From Daedaleopsis sinensis (taxonomy: Eukaryota; Basidiomycota; Agaricomycetes; Polyporales; Polyporaceae), in contig CM066304.1 of assembly GCA_033807695.1 (NCBI GenBank), positions 682,001 through 746,000 of the forward strand: a stretch of DNA of 64,000 nt, given 5' to 3'. The notes beneath the pieces are model-generated. The model was given only the letters and a program-made list of their open reading frames with translations. It was not told the origin of the DNA and ran no database searches. The position numbers and the translations under genes are program-made. The stretch's first letter is position 1; the number at the start of each line of letters is the position of its first letter. Below are positions 1 to 10,985 of the stretch, in pieces.

Positions 1-775
1 GCAGATCACTAGGTCCAGCGGTGCTAGTGCTTGTGTAGGACATATCGAAGTACGTAGAATGTCGCAGTGGGGGTATCTTCGAGGGATGTGCCAACACTCA
101 TGATAGTGGCAGGGGAAATGGTAACACCGCAAAATCCGTCGCTACGACCACGCTTCATCCGCAGATACCGCACGAAAAAGCTCGTGTGTCAACATACTCC
201 ACGCGAACAGCTGGGGCTACGTACCCGCAGAGACTACCAACAAGGACAGTCTCCCGATGCCAGGAAGGGGATCTGCAAAGCTTCGAGAGGAGGCCCCGAG
301 CGATTCCAAGCAGTACCACGTACCTCCATACCCTTCCTGACCTTCATGCTCTACGCGACTCATCGGTTTAAACTGCGCATCGACGAGATACAGTGCGCGG
401 ATTGCTCACCTGTATCTTCCCGATTCGTTGCGTGTTACGACCTTGCGCCAGTGTGATATACAACCGCAAGATTCAAGTCGCACTGTGAGAGGACCGAAAT
501 CGTAGAACGTCAACCACAGTGATTAGTTTGACATACTTTGACACTTACTGAAGCGTCCTGGCTTTGGGGGAAACCTGCTCGGTCAAAGTTTGCAGTCGAT
601 AGCAGATGCATGGAGTTTCGACTCGATTCGACCACGGAGATAACTAGACGCCCGTATGCTTGCTTACTAATCCTTCTCCTCGAGAGTAGGCTCCGAACCT
701 TGCTTGCAACCAGCTTGCAACCTTCGTGTCTCTCGTTTTCCACCACCACCTTTTCTACTACCATCATCTATCGCC
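1..775. other. Intergenic, no gene recognised
   Basis: Only short, low-quality open frames are seen here and none resembles a known family. The last part is the promoter and 5' leader of the PHF5A-like gene that starts at 776; a pyrimidine-rich stretch precedes its ATG. Confidence 0.5.
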
Positions 776-1401
776 ATGTCCAAACATCACCCGGGTGTGT
801 TTCTATGCTGTCTGAGTGAAGCACATACTGAATGGAAACGACACAGATCTCATTATGTGCAGGAGGCAGCCCGGAATTGGTATGTGATGCACAGTCGGTT
901 ATCTACGAGCTCGAACTCATCGTAATGGCTCTAGCTATCGGACGTCTGTGCGAGAAGTGCGACGGCAAATGGTACGTGCAATGACTATCCAGGATCGCGT
1001 CGTCGTCGACTGACCAGGACCGCCCCGCTAGCCCTGTCTGTGATTCCTACGTACGCCCTGAGACCCTTGTCCGCATCTGTGACGAATGCAACTTTGGCAC
1101 TTACGGAGGACGGTGCATCATCTGCGGCTCTCCTGGTACGTCTCCGTTCCCTCCTTCCCCGCGCTCCCCACGCAGGCTGACCGAAGGCCGCTTCTTCAGG
1201 GATCTCCGATGCGTACTATTGTGCCGAGTGCACGAGGCTAGAGAAGGATCGGGATGGGTGTCCGAAGATCGTGAATCTGGGAGCGAGCAGAACGGACCTG
1301 TTCTACGAGAGGCGGCGTCTAGGTACGTCGCACCGTTCCTCTTTTCCGCGTTGGTGCGCTGACAGAGTTTGTGTTGCGTCACAGGATTCAAAAAGGGGTA
1401 G
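776..1401 (+). CDS. RDS3: PHF5A/Rds3-like SF3b splicing factor subunit, six exons
   Basis: Small zinc-finger protein of the SF3b complex of the U2 snRNP, which acts in the nucleus in branch-point recognition. Reading through six exons gives a protein of 110 residues, the usual family length. Exons by eye: 776-794, 847-879, 935-971, 1032-1135, 1200-1322 and 1385-1401. All five introns have gt...ag borders and keep the frame. The product begins [16 protein letters not shown] and has the family CxxC knuckles (CEKCDGKC, CDSY, CDEC, CIICG, CAEC), then [12 protein letters not shown] and a basic end (FKKG). No single reading frame covers more than a fraction of it, so it is invisible as one ORF. Identification is very firm because PHF5A is among the most conserved eukaryotic proteins; only the exact exon ends are inferred. 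Confidence 0.95.
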
Positions 1402-1821
1402 TCATGCCTAGCACGCGAGTAATCCTCTCTCGGGAGCTCGCACCTGTACTAGTATCCCATGCTATCGTACTCTTGTCAGATGTAGACCTGGTTCGTGGCC
1501 CTTCCTTGCTGCGGTATGACAAAGGTGCGGTTCGTTCGTGCGTCTCCGAGCCCTTCATGCATCATCTCCTCTCTATCATTCCATCAAACCGACAACGTCG
1601 TTCTCGCACTGTTCCTAATGTGATTACCTCATTCTGAAGGCGTCCTTCCTCTTTTCAATGACCATCTCCTCCAGGATCACAAATCTGAAGTACTGCGCTG
1701 CATAGGATTCTGGGTACGCGTGAACATAGAAATGGTCAGAATTTCAATTTATTCATGATAGCCGTCACTACACCACTAGTACTGCCCCCGTTCGCCCACA
1801 GAGTGTGGTGGTTTGTTATTA

Positions 1822-1874
1822 GGGGTGCTCAATTTTGTTCGTTCGCTGCTGTTCGTTCGGAGGTGTTCGTCGGC
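1822..1874 (+). repeat. Left terminal inverted repeat of the MITE
   Basis: 53 bp, rich in short GTTCG units (GTTCGTTCGCTGCTGTTCG in the middle). It is identical to the reverse complement of 2232-2284; homology stops sharply after GTCGGC. Confidence 0.9.
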
Positions 1875-2231
1875 TACGTGGAGTGGCGCTTTGATGCGAG
1901 GGGAGGTGTGCGAGCCGAGAAGGTATTCCGGCACCTAACCCTAGCTAAACCCTACCACTCCTGGATATCTCTTCGTTGAGGCATATGGGCAGGGGCCCTC
2001 CACATCCTCATCGAAGCTCATTAAATCCTACCCAATGATTCTATGAGCACAGTGCATTACGACCACGAATTTTGAGCCCATACTGAGGTCGCAAACAAGT
2101 CAGATAGCGCAGACCTTGACGTTACATAAGCTTCCAGTTACCAAACGTGGACGACGACTTGGGATTTACTCCAGAGGCGCTCGATAAATGGCTTGACATC
2201 GGCAGAGATGCGCATCATCCATCAGCTTGTT

Positions 2232-2284
2232 GCCGACGAACACCTCCGAACGAACAGCAGCGAACGAACAAAATTGAGCACCCC
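2232..2284 (-). repeat. Right terminal inverted repeat of the MITE
   Basis: Exact reverse complement of 1822-1874, followed directly by the flanking TA at 2285-2286. Confidence 0.9.
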
Positions 2285-2286
2285 TA

Positions 2287-3228
2287 TTGCATTCCTGTCG
2301 ATGCGTAATGAATGCCTACACTTTCCCGCTCAGGGCACTAACTACCGCGAAGGATCGGCTCGCAAGCATCAATGCCCGATTCGGACGGATGTCCAGCAGC
2401 GTTGAGGGGACTGCTTGATCGCAGCTTCGAAATTCTACTGCTAGAAAACTGACGCTTTCTTAGAGTTTCAGATGGAAGGGCGTCTAGACTAGTCTTTAAG
2501 TGAGAGCTACAGTTCATGGAGCAGGAAGGCTTCACCAAGACGGACGAGCGTCGAGCGGTCGTTGGTACTGCATTGCTTCATGTAGGCGAGCGACTTGTCT
2601 TGGGGAATCATCTTCAGACTCAATGAACGAAGTAAGTTCCTGGGCATAAGATTGGGAATAGTGAGGTCAACGCAATGAAGCTTTTTTCGGTAAGTTTCAC
2701 CTTCATTACTGAGCGCTAGTACTGAGCACGTACGTCGCCACTGCTATATTACTAGGTCACACCGTTGACGTGTTACAACATCCTCAGTAAGCACTTCATG
2801 AGCAATGATGACCTTTTACAAACCTGTTGCCCAAGGCTACTCGCAGACGTTGACGTCGCTACTCAGATGCTGCCTGTGGAGTCGTATACACAGTCACTTG
2901 CAAGTCCCCGGCCTAACAGACCGAAGAGACTTGCAAGTACCATGCAGTGCTATATTTGACTCACAGGATTGGACGAAGGATAAACGGATATCGGAGTGCA
3001 TCAAGCGTGCGCGACTTTGATAGGAGACAGTTGCCTGTGCCCTACTCCGATCGCGACTCACTCGCATATTTGATTTGGAGTAAGTCATGACCTGGCACGG
3101 CAGCGGGATGGCCCTGCCCTCTCATCACCTCCTGCGGAGAAGCCTGACGCTGGTACTGTTTATAACGACCGAGTGCGAGTCGCATCCGGCACACATCCCT
3201 TCACAGTCCGAGTATCCACCGCCATAAG
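2287..3228. other. Intergenic, no gene recognised
   Basis: Short unrelated open frames only. A TATA-like GTTTATAA at about 3159-3166 lies some 65 bp before the carboxylesterase ATG and could be its core promoter. Confidence 0.45.
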
Positions 3229-5619
3229 ATGTTGCTGGCGGCATTCCTCCTTAGTGCAGTTCACCTCGCACCTTTCGTTCATGGATCTGCCCTCGCAGAC
3301 CACACTCCCAAATCCAGCGTTCAGCTCGACCAAGCCGCCGTGGTCGGGACGGTCGACGGAGCCGTCCAGAGCTTCCTCGGGATCCCGTTCGCGCAACCTC
3401 CGTAAGTGTCGACTTCTTCATCCATGAATGCCACACACGCTGACATCAAACCTCGCGTGCGTCAGAGTGGGGGATCTGCGGCTCCGGCTTCCCCAACTTT
3501 TAACTTCGTACCAGGGGACAGTTAACGCGACGGCCTTTGGAAACCAGTGCATCCAGCAGCCGCTGCTCCTCCCGCCGGACGTCCCAGATCAGATTCTCCA
3601 GGACATTGGTCAGCTCGGTCCTATATTCGCCGCCAATGCAGACGTGCCGCAAAGCGAAGATTGTCAGTGGCACTCACTGATGATGCGCTCGGAGTCGTTC
3701 TGACCTTTCATAGGCTTGTACATCAACGTGATCCGTCCGACGAATACAAGGGCAGATGCTCGTCTTCCCGTACTCGTAGTCAGTACCTTTCGGTTCCTTC
3801 TCGTCCGCAACCGTGCTGATCCGGTTGCAGTGGATCTACGGGGGTGCATTCGCTTTAGGGTCTAATGCGATGTAAGCTCCTAGCTGATATTTACCGCGAC
3901 GAACTGATGTCCTGAGGCGACATCATGCGCAGGCCGGCATTTAATGGCAGCGCTGTCGTCCAGAGGTCTATCGACATCGGCGAGCCTGTCATATATGTTG
4001 CAGTAAACTATCGGTATGTCCAAAATGTTTGACTGTGGACCGCGCAGAACTGACCCCAATCCGTTGCCGATCTGCAGCCTCAATGTCTTTGGGTTCCTGG
4101 GAGGTGAGGAGGTGAAGGAGGCCGGGGTTGGCAACCTAGGTCTACATGACCGTGAGTACCGATCCTCTCAACTCTCGACCTCCGTTCTCATACTCATGGC
4201 TGTAACAGAACGCGCCGGCCTTCGTTGGGTTCACAAGTTCATCTCGGCCTTCGGCGGTGACCCGACCAAGGTTACGATGTGGGTCTCACTTTCCAACATT
4301 CTCCAGGTGAGGACGATGCTTACCACAACGATGCTTGCATAGTTGGGGCGAAAGCGCGGGCGCGATCTCGGTCGCGTTGCAGATGCTCACGAACGGTGGG
4401 AACACCAAAGGCCTCTTCCGCGCTGGCATCATGAGCTCAGGCTTCTCTGTCCCCACTGGCGACATCACGGAGGTTCAAGGTACATATGACTCTGTCGTGG
4501 AGCAGGTTGGCTGCTCGGGCTCTTCGGACACCCTTGCGTGCCTGCGCACCGTTTCGTCCGATGACTTGTTGAAGGCGTCAAACAACACCCCAAACGCGCT
4601 CTCTTACGCTGTGAGTACAGCGCAGACTAAGAGTACGCATTCGGCCGTCATGTGAACTCACCTATTCCGCAGGGCGTTAACATTCCCTACATGCCGCGCG
4701 CGGATGGAGTGTTCGTTACCGAGCCTCCTCAGAAACTCGCAGTCGCAGGCAAATTGGCGAAAATCCCATTCATCGCCGGTGCGTTGCCTCACCTCATGAC
4801 CTCGCGTGCTATGTACTGACATCAGGTCACCTCTATCAGGCGACGTCATAGACGAGGCCACTCTCTTCACAATTGGCAGTCTGAATGTCACGTATGTCTT
4901 TTTCTCTCGATTGCGTCGGGAATCCGCCCATACTAACCGCACGTGGGATCCTCGTATTTAGCACCGATGCTGAATTTGCCGACTTCCTCGCCAAAGTGTG
5001 GTTCCCCGGGGCCTCTCTAACGGACCTCCAGCCCGTGCTTGCGCTCTACCCGTCTGACCCCGCGGCGGGATCGCCGTTCAACACGGGCACCGCGAACGCG
5101 TTCAGCCCGCAGTTCAAGCGAATGGCGGCCGTGCAGGGCGACTGGTTCTTCAACGCGCCCCGCCGCCAGCTGCTGGAGAAGTACGCGTCCACCCAAACAA
5201 CGTACACATTCTGTGAGTGACTGTTAGCTGCGTGGTGATGATCTACTCGTACTCATGCGGTCCATCATACATAGTGAGCGCGCGGGGCAACCTCCCGGGA
5301 CTCGGCTACGTACGTGCTACACCCTCCTGGTTCTCTCGCTGCTCGTGGCTGACCGGTACCGGTGATCCCCTTGCAGGAGCACGGCAACGATCTGATCACG
5401 GCGTATGGACCCGGCGACATGACCGACTACTTCGTCCGGTTTGTCAACCACCTTGACCCGAACTGCGCGACCGGCGTGCAGTGGCCGAAGTTCAACGTTC
5501 ATAAGCGCCAGGCCCTGCAGTTCAACGACGGCAACCCGACGCTCGAGGTTGTGCCGGACGTTGCGCGGCTGAACGGCACGGTCGCGCTCTTTAGGTTGGG
5601 CTTGAAGTTCCCAATCTGA
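3229..5619 (+). CDS. Secreted type B carboxylesterase/lipase
   Basis: Alpha/beta-hydrolase of the carboxylesterase type B family, which hydrolyses carboxylic esters; the substrate cannot be read from sequence. The start at 3229 gives a classic signal peptide (MLLAAFLLSAVHLAPF, then a cleavable VHGSALA). About a dozen exons splice in frame. Landmarks in order: GIPFAQPP, SEDCLYINVI, the oxyanion-hole segment WIYGGAFALGS, NYRLNVFGFL, the nucleophile elbow GESAG (near 4347-4361), the acid-loop region GDVIDEATLF, and the catalytic-His segment EHGNDLITAYG in the last exon (from about 5377). Ser, acid and His positions are all present and no frame break was found, so it appears functional. A diverged copy of its last exon lies at 35.8-36.0 kb. 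The SDR gene follows about 0.7 kb downstream on the same strand, and both were duplicated together. Confidence 0.9.
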
Positions 5620-6337
5620 CAAGGTTGTTCATTCGTCGCGCTCCCTCTTCCCTTCCCTTATTTATGACTTGAAGGCGGCGGATATTTATGCGACGCTATC
5701 AATTGTCATACTAGGCATATCCAGGCAAGAGCCTGTATCTAATACATACACCATTCATCTAATGCACGGTTCCTCGGGCTTGAGCCGCCCGTTTCGTGAT
5801 ATGCATCGCTCAGGTGCTGTCGGTGCCGAAGATGTGGCACATGGAGAAATCGCCGGTGTGGCCAGCTCATATTGCAGCCTATTGAGGTAAGTCGCGAAAG
5901 CCTGGCCAGCGCAAGATCCATTCGTTATCTACTCACTATGGCTACTTCTTGTTACATACATACTATGTCTTGCTTCTCAAGAACGACTATCATCTAACCA
6001 TGTCGCCGCTCACATGCACAACCAGCACCCGGGATTATAGTGCTTACTCAATGCTTACTCACTGGTCCACAAGGTCTTCTCGGGATATCGCCAGTAACAC
6101 CGACACCGGCGTATGCCATCGCGATCTCTAGCATGACTTGCTGGCAAAGTTGACTGCCTGGTATTGCGGCTTTGTAATCCCAGGCTGAGGCTGCTGACAC
6201 ACACTGAACCTGGGTATATGGAAGGCGATCGCTGGGCGAACCTATTCGACTCACATGTCAGAACGCGGTGGTATACTATAAGTACAGCGAGCTCGAAAGT
6301 CGAGTAATCAGTAACCTACCCTCTCCTCCCACTGAAA
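5620..6337. other. Esterase-SDR intergenic region, partly duplicated at 36.4-37.1 kb
   Basis: No gene. Short stretches, for example around 6058-6185 (CTCGGGATAT, ACCGACACCGGCGTA, TGCGGCTTTGTAAT), recur in the same order at about 36,469-36,660 upstream of the second SDR. The whole promoter was therefore part of the duplication. Confidence 0.6.
6271..6282 (+). promoter_or_regulatory. TATA-type core promoter of SDR gene 1
   Basis: TATACTATAAG lies 56-67 bp before the ATG at 6338. The following AGTACAGCGAG...GAAAGTCGAGTAA block matches the block upstream of SDR gene 2 (37,043-37,080). That conservation between paralogs supports a functional core promoter. Confidence 0.6.
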
Positions 6338-7244
6338 ATGTCTACCGCTACAGCAACCGTCTGGCTTATCACTGGGTACGTATCGAGCTTGCTGTGGGCA
6401 GAGACTCTTCCCTTCGGTGCTTACACGCTTTCTGAAGGGCCAACCGTGGAATCGGGTTGGAGTTGGTGAGGCAGCTTCTCCAGCAGCCTTCGAACATCAT
6501 CATCGGCACCGCCCGGGACCCAGCGAAGGCCACGGCCTTGCATGCTCTGGGGAAAGAGGGGAAGGGCACGCTCCACGTCGTGAGCCTCGACGCCACCGAC
6601 CGTGAGTCCGTCCGCAAGGCCGCGAGCGACGTCGCGGGGCTCCTCGGGCCCGACGGAGGGATCGACTACCTCGTCAACAACGCGGGGATCTTAGTAAAAG
6701 ACACGGCGTACACGATTGACATCGACGTTCTGGAGAAGATCCTGAAGACGAACGTGTCCGGGCCCGCGTACGTCTCACAGGTGTTCTTGCCGTTCGTCGA
6801 GAAAAGCACGAAGAAGACGATCTTGAACATCTCGAGCTCCATAGGGAGCAAGAGCTGGAAAGACGGGGGCCCGATCAATGCCTCCTACAGTATCTCCAAG
6901 TCCGCCCTCAACATGCTCGTGCGTATGACCCGCAATGCTAGCGTTCACATTATTGAACCTGTCCTTGACAGACCGTCAAGCAGGCGCGAGAACGCTCAGA
7001 CATCACCGCCGTAGCTATATGTCCTGGATGGCTGAAAACCGGTGAGCACTTTGTCGTACTAGTATAGTATCTAGATGTGCGCCATGCTCACGGTCGTCAC
7101 CGGAACCCAATAGAAATGGGCGGAGAGCGCGCCTTGTTCCATGTCTCCGTCGGTGTGTCCGGAATCCTCAAAGTCGTGTCTGGGCTCACGCCGGCCAATT
7201 CCGGCGAGTTTATCAACCACCAGGGGGAGCACGTTGGTTGGTAA
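6338..7244 (+). CDS. Short-chain dehydrogenase/reductase (C-factor/sniffer-like), copy 1
   Basis: NAD(P)-dependent cytosolic oxidoreductase of the classical SDR family; the substrate is unknown. Exon 1 (6338-6375) encodes MSTATATVWLITG. After an intron the Rossmann glycine motif TGANRGIG is completed across the junction. Further motifs are NNAG, the catalytic Ser in NISSSIGS and YSISK (Y-x3-K). An intron starts after LNM-L, where GTGCGTATGACC is a donor and not coding. Then TVKQARERSD...ICPGWLKT and a last exon ending GEFINHQGEHVGW give a total near 245 residues, normal for the family. The start is shared with copy 2 at 37.1 kb. Its neighbour is the carboxylesterase; the pair was duplicated as a block. 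No break is visible. Confidence 0.88.
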
Positions 7245-8006
7245 AGAGTAAGGGTCAACAGTGAGCAATGGTACATGAAGACATACAAGTTCAGAAATGT
7301 TTGAATACGGGCATCATAGTATCCCGAAGACGGGTCAGAAGACATGGCGATCCGCGAAAATCTGCAAGTCAAAGGGTGAGGGTGTATTCTCAGCGACATC
7401 TTGATGATATATAAGTCCTGCGGCATCTATCATGCTGGTGTTGCGAAAGGCGGTGAGTTTAATAATAGAAACGGCCGGGATCAGAAGCAGCAGGCACGAA
7501 CGTTAAGTACGAGCACTGCTCGACGCGAGTCGTCGGTGTTGAGATGTCACAAATTTGAGTTACGAAAGAAATATGTACGAACGATTGTGGAGATGAGTTT
7601 TCCCGGGCACCAGGCCTAAACCTCGAAACAGCTACGAATGTGCAAAGGTAACGATACCTTTGAACTCCAAGAAGGCTATAGAAGATATCCCGGTGTCAGT
7701 GGAGATCTAGACCATTGCCTCTTGCGGACACGGTCATAGTGCGACCATCAGGCTGTCTCGACTGCGAAAGATAGAAGCACTTGTCATAGTGGGGGTTTGA
7801 CAGAACGCTAACCAGCAGCACCGACCGTTTGGAGCTGTCTGGTGTGACACAGGTGAGATAACCGTGGTACAGGGTGTGATACCAAGAACTGAACAAATGG
7901 AAGCACATGTTCAATTTTGCATGCAGTTGAGAACGGCGAGTTTCAGATACCAACGACGCTGTGTCTTTATCTCGGATGCTCACATTGTCATCGTCAACCT
8001 TGCATA
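7245..8006. other. Intergenic between convergent SDR 1 and DUF6533 gene 1
   Basis: Only short open frames without family resemblance. This is the 3' side of both neighbours, so no promoter is expected. Confidence 0.5.
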
Positions 8007-9708
8007 TCAACTTGCGTGCAAGTCACTCTCTCCTCCGCTGCGCTCCATCTCAATAGTCTCCAAGAAATCATCCGAGCGCCGAGGATGAACGGCTGACCCC
8101 AGCGAACCTGCGATGCGGCCGAAGACGATGCTCTCGCCCTGGCCAGCGCTGACAGTGCTCAATCCTCCGTTCAACGCATCCCGATGAGCGCCCTGAAGGT
8201 TCAGCAAGAAACGCGACACAATCACCGCCGTGATCCTGTAGAGCACACTTTATTCAGAGTATTATTCAATAAGACACTCTCATCGGCGATTACTTACGGC
8301 TCTGTGAAGACGGTGACGTAGCTCGCGCTTTCGGTAGTGGGCCCGACCTGAGGTACGGATGCAACGATTGGGCGTGAGTATCATACGTATACAGTCAGTT
8401 CGGCATGGGCTCACCGCAAGCAGGGTACAGATCAGATGGGCAGAATTCAGGATGAATAGTACGCTTTATCCGTAATACTTAGAGTGGACGATCAGCAATC
8501 TTCGTGATGCGACTTACATGAAATATATCAAGCCTGAGATCTGTGTCAATAGATTTTAGCTCGTACGTGGATCAAATCTGCGTACCGTCGCGCAACAAGA
8601 CCTCTCCGAATGACGAATGTGTCCGTAACGCCTCTCCTAGTCTAGCCGTTTTGTAGGTCGTTCTCCAAGTCATGGCTATCAGTATCATATCCGCCGCGAT
8701 GAGAGACGTTCGTGATATAATGGTGACTTCAACCCAGATCATCAGCATGGTACCAGAGCGGATCATAAGCTTGGGACACGTACATCTGTAGTTGAACTTT
8801 TAGTTAGCTTGAGTAGTCAGCTACGAGATTGATATACTCACATATGACCTAAGCTAGCGCTGATGGAGTAGACCAGTGTGCACCCACCGACCGGGTCGTT
8901 GACTCCGGTTATGCCGTGTCCGAAGGAACCCTGCACATGTTTCAGCAGGTTGGAAAGTTACTGGCGCAAACTCACTTACCACGTAGTTCACGACCAGGGT
9001 GACTAGTGATAGCAGGAAGACGAGTGTCGCTAAAGGCCAGCTCTGGCTCAGGGCGAATGTCCGCAGCGCAGAGAACACTACATAAGTTGAAGAAGTCTGA
9101 GTTATGTGCCGAATGGTGTGCGATCACAGTAAACAACATACCTGCCCACGGTAGATACATGAGAATATTGATGGCCTTGAAGGTCTTTGAGAGTAGTGCG
9201 CAACTACATACTTGAAAGGTCAGAGTTCGCCGTCGAGATCATCGCGCCCTAGATGCGCACCTCTTTATATGATGGCATCGGGTCATCAGCACGCGCTACA
9301 TAGACCACAGAACGAGAGTCGCTGCGTGCTCACATACCTCTTCCGACATTGATATTGATGCAAAAGTGCTGAGCGTGAATGTGACAAAGACCAGGAAACG
9401 GTTTGAGAAGAACAGGACCGTAGCGCCATTGGCCTTTTGCCTCCAGAACAAACGGACTTCTTGTCCCACAGTGATGAGGTGTTCGTACAGTAGGAAGGCT
9501 GTGAAAACCAGGATCAACACTTATTAGAAGGCTAGTAGACAATTCTACAAGTCAAATCGTACCATATGCCGCGAAGGAGCAGTAATTCTCGATCAATCTA
9601 GGTAGTCTACATGAGCTCTCTTAATCGGAAGGAGACTTAGAATGCGGCTTACAGCCCCTCGTAGTCTTGAATGAATGCGGCATTGGCCGATGCTTGGCTG
9701 TATGACAT
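8007..9708 (-). CDS. DUF6533-type multi-pass membrane protein, copy 1
   Basis: Member of the DUF6533 integral membrane family, abundant in Agaricomycetes and of unknown function. The start at 9708 gives MSYSQASANAAFIQDYEG, followed by a gt donor after GGGCT. The DUF6533 core is AAYAFLLYEHLITVGQEV with RLFW after it, then FFSNRFLVF. Later exons carry predicted membrane segments: ILMYLPWAG, FSALRTFALSQSWPLATLVF, TIISRTSLIAADMILIAMTW, and EVLLRDG at a conserved exon end. The last exon holds ITAVIVSRFLLNLQ and a polar tail with SIVFGRIAGSLGS. About eight exons; borders are approximate. It is very like copy 2 (22.4-24.2 kb) in order and motifs. No obvious stop in the exons. Confidence 0.75.
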
Positions 9709-10503
9709 GATGATTGAGTGAGATTAGTAATGTAGAGCGTGTCGCGATCTTGGGCGGGCTCTGTACCTCGCTGGCGGGCTCGAGGTCGATTATATACCGT
9801 CGCCTGCAAACAAGGTTATGTTCAATATTCAATTGGTACCTGCGAATGGATCGGCATCCCCTTAGCGCATGCGGACACAGCAAGGCCGCGCTCGACCGGG
9901 ATATTTCAACACAGCCCGGTGATCTAGCACTGTATGGGGAAGCTGGAGCATAACTTCGATTTAAGATAAGTCAATTGGGAACGCGCCCGTGTGTAGACGA
10001 CCGCAAGTTTGACAATAGTCCCAACCCTCGTAGGTTGGACTTCGAATTCATTCAACGAGCGCAAATGTTTCCAGCGAGATCGCGCGCCCTAATCAGAAGT
10101 AAACATTAGACGAGTGCACGAGCGAAGACGATAGGGAGTAGGACCATACCACAGCAGGCTCCGATTGATATGTGCTAGGGGATAGCACGAAATCCGCACA
10201 GGATACCCGCGGAACCCCATATAGATTGGATTCGGCGGCTCAAGCTAGTGGCGGCGCCCGCAGCTGGTCTGACGTTAGAAACGAATCATCCTTTGCGGAT
10301 GCTTGACCAGCTGCAAGACAAATTTGAATGACGCACGATGAATGTGCACAAGTTCTCTCGAGGTGACCTAGTAGTAGATGGGATGCTGGTGCTGCAGATG
10401 TTGGGGGCCGTAATCACCTGCGCACATGCGCAGATGACCTGCCTTTCATGTCGCAGAAGCGAGTTGAAGTCAGCCATCTATAGTTACAAGCACACTATAG
10501 ATG
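9709..10503. other. Intergenic upstream of DUF6533 gene 1 and left flank of the Copia element
   Basis: No supported gene. The short frames show no recognisable domain. The left part should hold the promoter of the reverse-strand DUF6533 gene. Confidence 0.5.
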
Positions 10504-10508
10504 AACTT

Positions 10509-10824
10509 TGTTGAAGTACGTTACATACGTAGTGCACTGGACATCGTAGTACTTACTAGTACTGTACAGTCGCTCATTAGGCGCCCGGTAGCTTACCTAA
10601 GCGTATACTTTTCCTTTCGAGTCTCTTCGCTCCCTTTTCCTCAGCTGTTGCTACTACCACGCATACGCTGAGGTAACGTTCCTTTCCATTCTACTGTAGA
10701 GACACTTGACTGACATGTACTGTAGTCTAACTGTCTTTACCAGGTATATATATAGCTGTTGCTACTACTACCACGCATACGCTGAGTCTAACTGTCTTTA
10801 CCAGACCCTGCACGCCTTCGAATA
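10509..10824 (+). repeat. 5' LTR of the Copia element
   Basis: 316 bp beginning TGTTGAAGTACG and ending CTTCGAATA. The only difference I see from the 3' LTR is one extra ACT triplet in GCTACTACTACCACG. The LTR contains internal repeats: AGCTGTTGCTACTACCACGC-type units at 10,643-10,672 and 10,754-10,786, and AGTCTAACTGTCTTTACCAG at 10,724-10,743 and 10,785-10,804. Confidence 0.93.
10744..10755 (+). promoter_or_regulatory. Putative TATA box in the 5' LTR
   Basis: GTATATATATAG lies between the two repeat pairs inside the LTR, about 240 bp before the gag ATG. It is the best candidate core promoter for the genomic RNA; transcription start not determined. Confidence 0.45.
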
Positions 10825-10838
10825 GGTTATGAGCCCTG
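10825..10838 (+). other. Primer-binding site complementary to initiator tRNA-Met anticodon arm
   Basis: GGTTATGAGCCCTG directly follows the 5' LTR. Its reverse complement, CAGGGCTCATAACC, matches the anticodon stem-loop (CAU) of eukaryotic initiator tRNA-Met and not a tRNA 3' end. Drosophila copia and yeast Ty5 are known to prime this way from a tRNA cut in the anticodon loop. The match is seen; its use is inferred. Confidence 0.7.
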
Positions 10839-10985
10839 TCAGATCGCTCTGACAGGAAGACTAGACTTAGAACAGCTCAATCACTCTCGCTTTACGCTTC
10901 CACGCTCCCTCTTCCGCGCTCGCCGGCATCCTAGATCGACACCTCGCTTCTATTCTTCCGCTCTCCCACACACCAGCTCGGCACG

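Larger units (their letters stand above)
1822..2284. mobile_element. MITE-like element with perfect 53-bp terminal inverted repeats and TA target duplication
   Basis: The first 53 bases (1822-1874, starting GGGGTGCTCAATTTTG) are repeated exactly in inverted orientation at 2232-2284. The dinucleotide TA flanks both ends (1820-1821 and 2285-2286), as for Tc1/mariner-superfamily insertions. The 463-bp body holds no credible transposase, so this is a non-autonomous element. Assignment to Tc1/mariner rests only on the TA duplication and is an inference. Confidence 0.85.

Noticed and set aside
1935..1957. Telomere-like CCTAACCCTAGCTAAACCCT in the MITE body
   Set aside because: Only about three imperfect units inside an element with clear inverted ends; no array.
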